From contig JAFGPZ010000292.1 of assembly GCA_016935935.1 (NCBI GenBank), positions 1-7,643 of the forward strand: a stretch of DNA of 7,643 nt. Reading direction: 5' to 3'. This document shows, piece after piece, positions 1-6,136 of the stretch; the stretch's first letter is position 1; each line of letters starts with the position of its first letter. This DNA is from Deltaproteobacteria bacterium (GTDB lineage: Bacteria; Desulfobacterota; Syntrophia; Syntrophales; UBA2210). A model generated the notes under the pieces. That model was given only the letters and a program-made list of their open reading frames with translations. It was not told the origin of the DNA and searched no databases. The position numbers were made by a program, and so were the translations under genes.

Positions 1-483
1 AGCCGTCGAACGGCGGACAATCTTGTCCGGCTCCGCTTCTCCGATCAGTGTGATGTCGATAAAGATGGCATGTTCGGCCTTTGTCACATTGCCGCCGATG
101 ATTGACGCCCCAAACGGATTAAGTTCCGCTATGAATCCACGGTACACCGCTTCCACGTCCGTTACGAGTGTGTCCGCTTTCAATCCAAGGGATACGAGTG
201 CGTAAAGGGGCTGGCCTCCCATCGCCCCGATGTCACTTATATTCAGCGCCATCGCCCGCCGCCCCAGATCGAAAGGAGTGATAAAGTCGGGCATGTAATG
301 CCGTCCTTCCACTATACAGTCACAGGTAATAAGGATTTCATGGCCCGCGCGGGGCTTGAACGATGCTGTATCATCGCCTATCCCCAGGGTTATACCCGGC
401 GCACTAAGGCCTTCACTCTTAACAAGTTTATTAATACGGTCAATTAACCCGAATTCTCCGATATCGGACAAAGTTTCAGACAT
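1..483 (-). CDS. thiL: Thiamine-monophosphate kinase, N-terminal half (cut by window edge)
   Basis: ThiL phosphorylates thiamine monophosphate with ATP to make thiamine diphosphate, the active cofactor, in the cytoplasm. The 161 codons visible are about half of the usual length of roughly 320 residues; the rest lies beyond base 1. Family motifs occur in order: GIGDDTA at residues 34-40 (metal/ATP-binding aspartates), TCDCIVEGRHY at 53-63, the NISDIGAMGG segment at 81-90, and GGN at 130-132. The last is GGD in many ThiL proteins, so an Asp-to-Asn variant is present, although the fold signature is otherwise clear. The ATG at 483-481 is preceded by an AAGGGGGTG ribosome binding site that overlaps the end of thiE. 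The gene starts 16 bases after the thiE stop, so the two are almost certainly co-transcribed and catalyse consecutive steps. The assignment is firm. Confidence 0.93.
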   Translation of the reverse strand, partial: MSETLSDIGEFGLIDRINKLVKSEGLSAPGITLGIGDDTASFKPRAGHEILITCDCIVEGRHYMPDFITPFDLGRRAMALNISDIGAMGGQPLYALVSLGLKADTLVTDVEAVYRGFIAELNPFGASIIGGNVTKAEHAIFIDITLIGEAEPDKIVRRSTA

Positions 484-499
484 GGCATCCCACACCCCC

Positions 500-1129
500 T
501 TAAGTTCCTTCATAAAGTGCCATATGGAGCGTTCTGGTGGCCAATTCGGGGTCATCCTGACAGCAGACGGCTGAAATAACCGCGATTCCATGAGCGCCCG
601 CGCTCATAACCTCAGGCACATTCCCCGCGCTCACGCCGCCAATAACAATTATCGGCAGAGGAACGGCTTCAACCACCTGTTTCAACATGGGGATTCCGGT
701 AACAGGGTTCGCGTCATCTTTGGAAGTGGTTGGATAGACAGGTCCGAATCCCACATAGTCCGCCCCCTCCGAAAGGCACTGCCCGGCCTCCTCGATGGTG
801 GAAGCGGAACCGCCTATGATTACATCTTCCCCGAGTAATTTTCGTGCTAAGGGGATGGGAAAATCATCCTGTCCCAGATGAACGCCATCCGCCTCCGCGG
901 CAATGGCAACGTCTACTCGGTCGTTTACGATGAATGTGACGCCGTTTTTTGCGCAGACCTCCTTCATCTGTCGAGCGGTCTCTATCATCTCCCGCGTTGA
1001 ACCGCTTTTTTGTCTGAACTGGATGGCATCGGCCCCTCCATTGATCGCGAGCCGGGTGAGTTCCACGTGTGAGAAGCGAGTTTGCAGGACAGTATCCGTC
1101 AGTACGTGTAATTTCCCGATTGGTTTCAT
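500..1129 (-). CDS. thiE: Thiamine-phosphate synthase
   Basis: ThiE joins hydroxymethylpyrimidine diphosphate to the thiazole phosphate, giving thiamine monophosphate, which the next gene (thiL) phosphorylates. The 209-residue product has the normal family length and a TIM-barrel pattern. Visible substrate-binding positions are QFRQK at 37-41, ND at 69-70, the GVHLGQDD segment at 82-89, GGSAST at 106-111, GPVYPTTSKDD at 129-139 (pyrophosphate-binding Thr/Thr/Lys) and IGGV at 163-166. The ATG is preceded by AGGGGG with suitable spacing, and no better upstream start is seen. Transcription probably begins near position 1234 from the promoter at 1241-1269, giving a leader of about 105 bases. No TPP riboswitch is recognisable in that leader. 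Confidence 0.96.
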   Translation of the reverse strand: MKPIGKLHVLTDTVLQTRFSHVELTRLAINGGADAIQFRQKSGSTREMIETARQMKEVCAKNGVTFIVNDRVDVAIAAEADGVHLGQDDFPIPLARKLLGEDVIIGGSASTIEEAGQCLSEGADYVGFGPVYPTTSKDDANPVTGIPMLKQVVEAVPLPIIVIGGVSAGNVPEVMSAGAHGIAVISAVCCQDDPELATRTLHMALYEGT

Positions 1130-1201
1130 TGTTACCCCCTGTAAGAAAAGCCCGAAGGCGGAACATATTATTTATGAAAATTTACTTTTAACAGTTTCGT
1201 A

Positions 1202-1230
1202 AAAGTGACTTTTTACAAATACATCACTTT
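1202..1230 (-). other. Possible hairpin in the thiE leader
   Basis: Seven-base complementary arms (AAAGTGA at 1202-1208 and TCACTTT at 1224-1230) enclose a 15-base AT-rich loop. The element lies between the predicted transcription start and thiE, so it would be in the leader RNA. It has neither a terminator U-run nor TPP-riboswitch motifs. It may be chance structure in an AT-rich leader. Confidence 0.25.
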
Positions 1231-1240
1231 AACGCGGGAA

Positions 1241-1269
1241 AGTATAGAGAAATGGGGTTTCTGTGTCAA
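1241..1269 (-). promoter_or_regulatory. sigma70-type promoter of thiE-thiL
   Basis: Read on the minus strand there is a perfect -35 box TTGACA (1269-1264), exactly 17 bases, and a -10 box TATACT (1246-1241, five of six consensus bases). It points at thiE and would start transcription around 1234. This is one of the two best promoters in the window. Confidence 0.72.
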
Positions 1270-1275
1270 CAGAAA
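1258..1275. promoter_or_regulatory. Perfect palindrome over the thiE -35 box (possible operator)
   Basis: TTTCTGT (1258-1264) and ACAGAAA (1269-1275) are perfect inverted arms around a 4-base centre. The arms contain or abut the whole -35 hexamer of the minus-strand thi promoter. A DNA-binding dimer here would block RNA polymerase. The arm size suits an operator, but no regulator gene is in the window. It also separates the thi operon from the repeat block. Confidence 0.35.
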
Positions 1276-1292
1276 GTGGCCTGAATATAGAG

Positions 1293-1534
1293 TTAAGACA
1301 CAGTTTCAGGGTCAGGCTATTACAGCAATCAGGAATTTATAAGATTTTCGTTGACATTCCAATTGTTATTCTTCATAGATACACAAAGGTCATGCTATAG
1401 CGGCGACCTCATAGTAACCCGGAACGAATGGAACGAACAATTACTACCAAAGGATAACCGGAATTTCCCCACGAGCGACAACTCCAATCACAACTTATCA
1501 CGCGGAACAAACATCACAAAATTAAGGTAAAAGT
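1293..1534 (+). repeat. Direct repeat A, upstream of the asparaginase gene
   Basis: This non-coding block recurs in diverged form at 2694-2965, on the other side of the asparaginase gene and in the same orientation. The first ~100 bases are about 80-85% identical by eye, including TTTCAGGGTCA, ATTACAGCAATCAGG, TTGACATTCC and CATAGATACACAAAGGT. The middle is gapped. The end again matches through AGGATAACCGGAAT and ACGAGCGACAACTC. Reading frames across it are interrupted and not preserved between copies, so it is probably not coding. The block fills most of the 444-base gap between thiE and the asparaginase gene; the rest of that gap holds the divergent thi promoter and leader. Confidence 0.8.
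1351..1379 (+). promoter_or_regulatory. Candidate promoter inside repeat A
   Basis: A perfect TTGACA (1351-1356) is followed after 17 bases by CATAGA (1374-1379), which matches only three of six -10 consensus bases. Both hexamers and the 17-base spacing are kept in repeat B although the spacer has changed, which supports function. It would give the asparaginase gene a leader of about 190 bases. Confidence 0.4.
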
Positions 1535-1536
1535 GT

Positions 1537-1552
1537 TTAACTAATTTGTTAA
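1537..1552. promoter_or_regulatory. Short inverted repeat before the asparaginase gene
   Basis: TTAAC (1537-1541) and GTTAA (1548-1552) form inverted arms around a 6-base AT spacer, just beyond the end of repeat A and about 20 bases before the start codon. It could be an operator or leader structure, but such short arms arise easily in AT-rich DNA. Confidence 0.2.
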
Positions 1553-1573
1553 CCCTAAAAGGAGGAGGTAATT

Positions 1574-2635
1574 ATGAGAATTTTAAAAATTTTAGTAATA
1601 TTCTTTTTATCAGTAACCTTCTTGTATGGAGCTATTTGTGGTCCTATTTGGGCAGCTGATTTGCCACGGGTCGTGATTGTCGCTACAGGTGGCACAATCG
1701 CGATGAAGATTGATCCAAAAACGGGAGGACCTGTGCCAGCTCTTTCTGGCGAAGACTTGGTATCTGCTGTGCCGGAACTCAACAAATTAGCCCAAATTGA
1801 GGTTGTCAATTTCAGCAATATCCCCAGCGATTATATGGATCCTGAACGTTGGATAAAATTGTCAAAAAAAGTTGACGAAGTTTTAGCTGATCAAGGAGTA
1901 ACGGGAGTTGTCATTACACACGGAACGGATACATTAGAGGGGACCGCCTTCTTTTTAGATTTGACTCTGAAAAGTAATAAACCTGTTGTATGCATTGGGG
2001 CACAACGCAGTGCCTCTGAAAAAGACACTGACGGTCCGAGAAACCTTTTAAACGCGGTCAAAGTGGTTCTCACAAATGAAGCGATCGGAAAAGGGGTAAT
2101 GGTAGTTTTAAACCACTATATCAATGCTGCACGTGAAGTCACAAAAACGCATACCAGCAATGTGGAGACCTTTCAATCAGGAATTTATGGATATCTCGGT
2201 TATGTCGACAAGGACAGGGTCTTATTCTTTCATGAGTCGCTGAAGCGGCAAAAGTTCCGCCTCCCGGAAAAGTTGCCACGAGTCGATCTTATTCCAATGT
2301 ACCCGGGAGCAGATGGAAGCTATGTAAAGTTTGCGGTTGATTCAGGTGCGGCAGGGTTGATCATATCTGCGTATGGATGGGGTAATGTAAACGAACCTAT
2401 GTATGAAGCTATCAAATACGCGATAGATAAAGGGGTTGTTGTTGGCATTAGCACCAGGGTATTCCATGGTAGAGTCCTTCCAGTTTACGGATTCAAAGGC
2501 GGCGGGGCCACGCTAGAGAAAATCGGCGCTGTTTTCTGCGACGATTTACAACCATGGAAGGCAAGGACTGTTTTGATGCTGGCGCTTACACAGACGAAGA
2601 AGCAAAAGCAACTCCAGGCCTATTTTGATAAGTGA
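1574..2635 (+). CDS. Exported L-asparaginase-family amidohydrolase
   Basis: The family hydrolyses L-asparagine (some members also glutamine) to the acid and ammonia. The 353-residue protein begins with a signal peptide (basic start, hydrophobic core 6-20, likely cleavage after Ala27 or Ala28), so it should act in the periplasm, as type II enzymes do. Catalytic motifs are VATGGTIA at 36-43 (nucleophile Thr41), ITHGTDTLEGTAFF at 114-127 (Thr118-Asp119) and the TKT motif with Lys191. Two positions differ from E. coli AnsB. The flexible-loop region (44-62) has no tyrosine where Tyr25 is expected, and the Ser58-Gln59 pair reads Ser85-Asp86. Substrate preference therefore cannot be assumed to be asparagine. 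A very strong ribosome binding site (AAGGAGGAGG) precedes the ATG. The gene is more AT-rich than the thi genes and lies between direct repeats A and B. Family assignment is firm, exact substrate is not. Confidence 0.9.
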   Translation: MRILKILVIFFLSVTFLYGAICGPIWAADLPRVVIVATGGTIAMKIDPKTGGPVPALSGEDLVSAVPELNKLAQIEVVNFSNIPSDYMDPERWIKLSKKVDEVLADQGVTGVVITHGTDTLEGTAFFLDLTLKSNKPVVCIGAQRSASEKDTDGPRNLLNAVKVVLTNEAIGKGVMVVLNHYINAAREVTKTHTSNVETFQSGIYGYLGYVDKDRVLFFHESLKRQKFRLPEKLPRVDLIPMYPGADGSYVKFAVDSGAAGLIISAYGWGNVNEPMYEAIKYAIDKGVVVGISTRVFHGRVLPVYGFKGGGATLEKIGAVFCDDLQPWKARTVLMLALTQTKKQKQLQAYFDK

Positions 2636-2654
2636 TTTTCTGCTCACGAGGATA

Positions 2655-2693
2655 GAATTTGGTCTCCGTGTATCGAAAACGGGGGCCAAATTC
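2655..2693 (+). terminator. Hairpin after the asparaginase gene
   Basis: Arms of 15 bases (2655-2669 and 2679-2693) pair completely if two G-U wobbles are allowed, around a 9-base loop. The hairpin begins 19 bases after the stop codon. No run of T follows, so it is not a textbook intrinsic terminator; it may end transcription weakly or protect the 3' end of the mRNA. It abuts the start of repeat B. Confidence 0.55.
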
Positions 2694-2965
2694 TTAACAC
2701 ATTTTCAGGGTCATGCCATTACAGCAATCAGGATATTTACGAGATTTCTGTTGACATTCCACTTTTTATTATTCATAGATACACAAAGGTTATGCCATAT
2801 TTGCAAAGGCAGGAAAAGCGGCGGCCTCACACGAACCCGGAACGGATAGCGCGAATTCCTCCTCAAGCGATTACGATCAAAGGATAACCGGAATCTCATC
2901 ACGAGCGACAACTCTGAATACAAACCCATTACGCCAAATGAACGCTACAAAATCGCCGGAAAAGT
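2694..2965 (+). repeat. Direct repeat B, downstream of the asparaginase gene
   Basis: This is the second diverged copy of the block at 1293-1534, in the same orientation. It is longer mainly because of an insertion of about 20 bases near 2798-2817. The beginning (TTTCAGGGTCA, ATTACAGCAATCAGG, TTGACATTCC, CATAGATACACAAAGGT) and end (AAAGGATAACCGGAAT, ACGAGCGACAACTC) match best. It occupies most of the gap 2636-3080. The remaining ~115 bases before the next gene are AT-rich with nothing else recognisable except an open reading frame running into that gene. Confidence 0.8.
2751..2779 (+). promoter_or_regulatory. Candidate promoter inside repeat B
   Basis: TTGACA (2751-2756) and CATAGA (2774-2779) are 17 bases apart, exactly as in repeat A. 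It would read toward the membrane-protein gene at 3081 with a leader of about 295 bases. The -10 box is weak; conservation between the copies is the main support. Confidence 0.35.
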
Positions 2966-3080
2966 AATTAGAATAGTAAGAGATATTGAGTTTTAAGATA
3001 TTATTTAGGTGGCGTAGAAACTTTTACATAGTTACAGAAATAGTGCCAAGATAAGCGAGAAGATCGCCGAAAAGGACGAC

Positions 3081-3827
3081 ATGCTGGAGAGAGCCTGGAG
3101 ATATTATAAACACGCTGACGACTTGGTGGCAGGACGAATTAACTTTTTTCTTGTCGCCGAATCAATGCTGATTGTTTCCTTTGTTACCTTGGAAAATAAA
3201 ATATTCTTGCAAACATGCATCGCACTCCTTGGCATCTTTTTTACTTTCGCTTGGTTTTATGTGAATGGCAGGCTGTCTCTGCGGATGGAATCCCTCGATA
3301 AGAACTACTTGAGAAAGCTTGATCCCCTCTATGTGAAATACATCAAGAGCACCGAGAACAACAAGTTCTTCAATATGGTTTCAAGCCGTGTGGTTCTCAA
3401 CTGCATTCTGCCGCTGGTTACAATCTTCTTCTGGGTAGTTCTATTTTTTTACACCTTTTACACCTATCAAGAAGTACAAGTGGATAGTATGAAAGGGGCT
3501 TATAAAATCTACGGTAGTATTTCAAGTGCATTTCTTATTCTGTTTGGAACGTACCTTCTTAGTAGGAACATATTTAGAAAAAACATTGTGAGGCTTTTCA
3601 ATTTTAGAGGCCAAGAAGCCCACTTGCCTCGTTTAATGCAATTTATTGTTTTTATTTTTGGCTATCAAAAAGCATTTAAAAATGGAGAGTTATGGAAAAC
3701 TGAACATTATCCAACTTATTACAATTTTTCTCTTCGTGAAAAGATAAGGATTATCGAGCCCTTTTTAGGATTTGCCTTTATTTTAGTAGGAACTATCATC
3801 TCGCTTGTAATATGCTATATAAAATAA
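3081..3827 (+). CDS. Multi-pass membrane protein of unknown function
   Basis: I do not recognise the family. The 248-residue product starts with a charged amphipathic stretch (1-19, pattern WRYYKHADDLVAGR). Hydrophobic segments follow at about 20-37, 41-62, 104-127, 143-161 and 227-246, with a shorter one near 187-195, suggesting four to six membrane spans. Between spans 2 and 3 lies a polar, lysine-rich region (64-100). The N-terminal layout, a short helix then two close spans, recalls small two-span membrane proteins found near effector systems (SLATT-like), but this is a loose resemblance only. AAAAGGA lies 5 bases before the ATG. The frame stays open upstream to 3018 without any ATG, GTG or TTG, so 3081 is the only usual start. 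The gene is notably AT-rich. The 26-base repeat element begins 9 bases after its stop codon. Confidence 0.75.
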   Translation: MLERAWRYYKHADDLVAGRINFFLVAESMLIVSFVTLENKIFLQTCIALLGIFFTFAWFYVNGRLSLRMESLDKNYLRKLDPLYVKYIKSTENNKFFNMVSSRVVLNCILPLVTIFFWVVLFFYTFYTYQEVQVDSMKGAYKIYGSISSAFLILFGTYLLSRNIFRKNIVRLFNFRGQEAHLPRLMQFIVFIFGYQKAFKNGELWKTEHYPTYYNFSLREKIRIIEPFLGFAFILVGTIISLVICYIK

Positions 3828-3835
3828 GGAACTAA

Positions 3836-3861
3836 GGGATCAAGCCTGCCCTTGACTCATT
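3836..3861 (+). repeat. 26-base hairpin element, copy 1
   Basis: This is the first of three copies of equal length with no gaps between them, starting 9 bases after the stop of the membrane-protein gene. It matches copy 2 at 21 of 26 positions, with CCTGCCCTTGACTCATT identical. The inverted arms (GGATCA and TGACTC) pair with one mismatch and one wobble. Confidence 0.75.
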
Positions 3862-3906
3862 AGCTGAAATTTATTGATTGCCAGAAAACAACGACAACTA
3901 AAGAAA

Positions 3907-3936
3907 TTAACAAGCTCATCAAAACTAAGATATAAT
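3907..3936 (+). promoter_or_regulatory. sigma70-type promoter for the exported-protein gene
   Basis: A perfect -10 box TATAAT (3931-3936) is preceded by TTAACA (3907-3912, five of six consensus bases) with an 18-base spacer. It would start transcription near 3943, giving a leader of about 40 bases before the ATG at 3985. It suggests that this gene, and possibly the small membrane-protein gene after it, are transcribed separately from the membrane-protein gene upstream. Confidence 0.65.
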
Positions 3937-3984
3937 AATGCCGCAAGCGACTTTGCTTTATCGTTGGAATGAAAGGAGACGCAT

Positions 3985-4611
3985 ATGAGAAATGCAATGG
4001 TAATTGTGGCTATGTCAATGTTGGTTTTTGTGGCGGTCGGTTATCATATAGAGCCGGGAAGAGCGGATACAAGCAATCGGCCTTCACCTCAAGAAATTGT
4101 TAACATGGCTCGTTCGGTAGAATTTGATAATGCCGCTGTGACTGATGAGCCTGTCCCCCGTGAGATAAAGCTATTGAATGCTGGATTTTCCATCAAAGTT
4201 TACTATCGAGCCGAAAAGGACATCCCCGAGTATCTTCCCGAGCAAGGCGCAGTCCTGTCAAGGGTGACGATAAGCGGTGTTCCCGCAGAACGAAATCTGC
4301 CGGATGGGGATTACTACCTCTGGATCGGACGAGACATTGATTCGTTACAGGCAGTACTGGTTAAGACTGATGGCACTGTCTCGACGGAGGTAGAAGTTCA
4401 ACCCAAAACTAAGGCTGTCTCAGAAGAATCAATTGAACCCTCTCAGAAAATCCGTTCACTCGCGTTTCCGTTACCAGCGCCTTTCCCGCTGCCGCCTGGT
4501 GGCGTACACAGGCCACCACCACCTCGTAGAACCTGGAGACATATCTGGGTACCGGTTCCGAAGACAGATCATCAGGGCGGAGGCAGGTGGATTCGGGTCC
4601 CGGATAATTGA
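3985..4611 (+). CDS. Exported protein with proline-rich C-terminus, unknown function
   Basis: I recognise no family in these 208 residues. A signal peptide is visible (hydrophobic core about 5-20, likely cleavage after Ala27 in GRAD), with no lipobox, so the protein should be periplasmic or secreted. Residues 33-140 look like a small folded domain, with beta-rich stretches around 68-75, 88-98 and the DGDYYLWIGRDIDSLQAVLV segment at 107-126. The tail is low in complexity: a charged linker (141-157), a proline-rich run (161-182, including PLPAPFPLPPGG and RPPPP) and an end with tryptophan, arginine and glycine (183-208). Such tails often contact cell wall, surface polymer or a partner protein, but that is inference. 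AAAGGAG precedes the ATG by about 7 bases, and a good promoter lies just upstream. Confidence 0.75.
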   Translation: MRNAMVIVAMSMLVFVAVGYHIEPGRADTSNRPSPQEIVNMARSVEFDNAAVTDEPVPREIKLLNAGFSIKVYYRAEKDIPEYLPEQGAVLSRVTISGVPAERNLPDGDYYLWIGRDIDSLQAVLVKTDGTVSTEVEVQPKTKAVSEESIEPSQKIRSLAFPLPAPFPLPPGGVHRPPPPRRTWRHIWVPVPKTDHQGGGRWIRVPDN

Positions 4612-4637
4612 GGTCTAAAATCTAAAGGAGTTAGACC
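4612..4637 (+). terminator. Weak hairpin immediately after the exported-protein gene
   Basis: GGTCTAA (4612-4618) and TTAGACC (4631-4637) pair perfectly around a 12-base loop, starting on the base after the stop codon. No T-run follows, so termination is doubtful. The right arm overlaps copy 2 of the 26-base element, so this pairing and the element's own hairpin exclude each other. Confidence 0.3.
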
Positions 4638-4652
4638 TGCCCTTGACTCATT
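4627..4652 (+). repeat. 26-base hairpin element, copy 2
   Basis: This copy lies 15 bases after the stop of the exported-protein gene, in the same orientation as the other two. Arms GAGTTA and TGACTC pair over six positions (one G-U wobble) around a 10-base loop. It matches copy 1 at 21 and copy 3 at 22 of 26 positions. Confidence 0.75.
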
Positions 4653-4739
4653 GAACAAAATGAAAATCGAAGTTTTTACATACGGACTGTTTCAATTTTT
4701 GAGTGATTAAAACGAAAAACCGTTTGGAGAGGTAAAAAA

Positions 4740-4904
4740 ATGGAGGCTTTTGGGACATTCTGGGTTATGGCAATAGCGATATTCTTTCTTGTCTTAGCTG
4801 TACTGGCAATTTTAATGCCCCTTTTTGTATTACGGATAAGGAATGAAGTGATCCTGATAAACAAAAAATTATCCTTAATTTCAGATTTGCTTCAGAAACA
4901 ATGA
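4740..4904 (+). CDS. Small single-span membrane protein (54 residues)
   Basis: This short frame is convincing although I recognise no family. GGAGAGG (4726-4732) lies 7 bases before the ATG. The product has one strongly hydrophobic segment (about 8-30, ending in LMPLFVL), a basic turn (RIRNE at 32-36), and a C-terminal stretch (37-54) with isoleucine and leucine at near-heptad spacing (ILINKKLSLISDLLQKQ), which suggests a short amphipathic helix or coiled coil. By the positive-inside rule the C-terminus would face the cytoplasm. It ends 60 bases before the alpha/beta hydrolase gene. The arrangement, a single span plus short cytoplasmic helix, is seen in small regulatory membrane proteins and in oligomeric small proteins. 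Its role is unknown. Confidence 0.65.
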   Translation: MEAFGTFWVMAIAIFFLVLAVLAILMPLFVLRIRNEVILINKKLSLISDLLQKQ

Positions 4905-4964
4905 AACAAAACTCGATTTATCGGGGCAAACCGGCCTGATAATCAATGATTCGACGGATGGCTT

Positions 4965-6038
4965 ATGGTAGAAGGAATCAGTTATCGCCGTTTGTTATAT
5001 TTGATTGTACTCTGTGTATTGATCGCGGCATTGATGAGTGGCTGTATGTCTCGAGGCGAAAAGATTATGAATGAAGAACAAGTATTTGTAGAAAAGATTT
5101 TAATCGAACCTGATTATGATTACGAAGGTTTTATCGACTACATCTATGACGGTCGTACCTACAAATTATGGTACGGCAGAATCGGCTCCGGCGGCTTACC
5201 GCCCGCGCTGGTTCTGCACGGCGGTCCGGGAGGCAATCATCATAATCTCGTGGCGTTTCAGGCATTGGCTGATGAGCGCCCCGTGATCTTCTATGACCAG
5301 CTGGGATGCGGAAAATCAGACCGCCCGGATAATCCATCCCTGTGGAATGCTGAACGATATTTTGATGAGGCGCTGGCGGTGCGGGATGGTCTGGGCTTGA
5401 AAAAATACCATTTGATCGGTCATTCGTGGGGAACTACCCTCGCTGTCGGATTTGCCGCCAAACACCCCGACGGAATATTGTCCGTTTCTCTCCATAGCCC
5501 GGTACTGAGTTTTCCCTATTACATTAATCATGTTGCCCCAAAACTTAAGCAGGGCTTGAGCTGCTTGAATGGAAGAGCCGGGCAGATCATCGATGATTTT
5601 GAGTTGAGGGGAAAGGGGAAAAAGAGCGACTACGACGAAGCTTGCATGGAGTTCATCAAGAAACATGTAACACACACCTGGCCATTACCTGAGGCGATGA
5701 AAAAATTGATTGCCGAACGGAATGCCGTAATCCACGATATTATGGTTGCAAGCGGTTCGGAGTTGAATGTGCCGGGAAATCTAAGGACGGTAAACGTAAC
5801 CTCTCAACTGTCCAGGCTGGATGTCCCCGTTCTTATGACCTGCGGAGACAACGATTTGTGCACACCCGCCTATACTGAATGGCAGTCCGGATTTGCCAAT
5901 AATCCTCAGTATCATATCATACAGGAAAGCGCCCACATGACCCCCGTGGACAGGCCGCTGGAACTCCTCAGGCTGCAAAGGAATTTTCTAAGAGAAGTGG
6001 AAAACTTACCGAACCGCCGCGCGCACGGGACGCGGTAA
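4965..6038 (+). CDS. Lipoprotein alpha/beta hydrolase, proline iminopeptidase-like
   Basis: The 357-residue protein resembles proline iminopeptidases and related amidases of peptidase family S33, which remove N-terminal proline or other residues from short peptides. Visible elements are the oxyanion-region HGGPGG at 85-90, the FYDQLGCGKSDRP segment at 109-121, the nucleophile elbow GHSWG at 152-156 with Ser154, the likely acid Asp297 (CGDNDLCTP) and the likely base His324 (ESAHMTPVDRP). A cap domain fits about 180-285. The N-terminus has Arg8-Arg9, a hydrophobic core (10-25) and LMSGC ending at Cys27, a lipobox with Met at -3, so membrane anchoring outside the cytoplasm is likely. Most S33 iminopeptidases are cytoplasmic, so this location is unusual. 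The frame closes at a stop just upstream (4947-4949), making ATG 4965 the first start, yet its ribosome binding site is poor. Exact substrate cannot be told. Confidence 0.85.
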   Translation: MVEGISYRRLLYLIVLCVLIAALMSGCMSRGEKIMNEEQVFVEKILIEPDYDYEGFIDYIYDGRTYKLWYGRIGSGGLPPALVLHGGPGGNHHNLVAFQALADERPVIFYDQLGCGKSDRPDNPSLWNAERYFDEALAVRDGLGLKKYHLIGHSWGTTLAVGFAAKHPDGILSVSLHSPVLSFPYYINHVAPKLKQGLSCLNGRAGQIIDDFELRGKGKKSDYDEACMEFIKKHVTHTWPLPEAMKKLIAERNAVIHDIMVASGSELNVPGNLRTVNVTSQLSRLDVPVLMTCGDNDLCTPAYTEWQSGFANNPQYHIIQESAHMTPVDRPLELLRLQRNFLREVENLPNRRAHGTR

Positions 6039-6136
6039 ACCAAGCCTGTAACGCGGATCGTTAATTTTTGATTGACAAAAAAAGGGTGAACGAGTTAAGC
6101 CCACTTTTAACCTTTCAATGAACTGCCTGAAATTCG

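Noticed and set aside
1130..1260. TPP riboswitch upstream of thiE
   Set aside because: No THI-box core motifs (CTGAGA-type, or the conserved 3' helix) are visible on the minus strand; only AT-rich short hairpins are seen.
2625..2849. Plus-strand 74-codon frame overlapping the asparaginase stop
   Set aside because: It runs through the terminator-like hairpin and repeat B. The corresponding frame in repeat A has stops, and it has no ribosome binding site.
2711..2929. Minus-strand 72-codon frame within repeat B
   Set aside because: It is arginine- and leucine-rich shadow coding with no family likeness, and it is not maintained in repeat A because of indels.
4660..4710. 16-codon frame before the small membrane-protein gene, as a leader peptide
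   Set aside because: There is no ribosome binding site, no codon run suggesting attenuation, and no alternative terminator hairpin after it.
5316..5675. Minus-strand 119-codon frame inside the alpha/beta hydrolase gene
   Set aside because: It is antisense to a gene with clear catalytic motifs and shows no recognisable domain.
6072..6100. Promoter for the P1 peptidase from TTGACA at 6072-6077
   Set aside because: No acceptable -10 box occurs 16-18 bases downstream (TTAAGC-type only).
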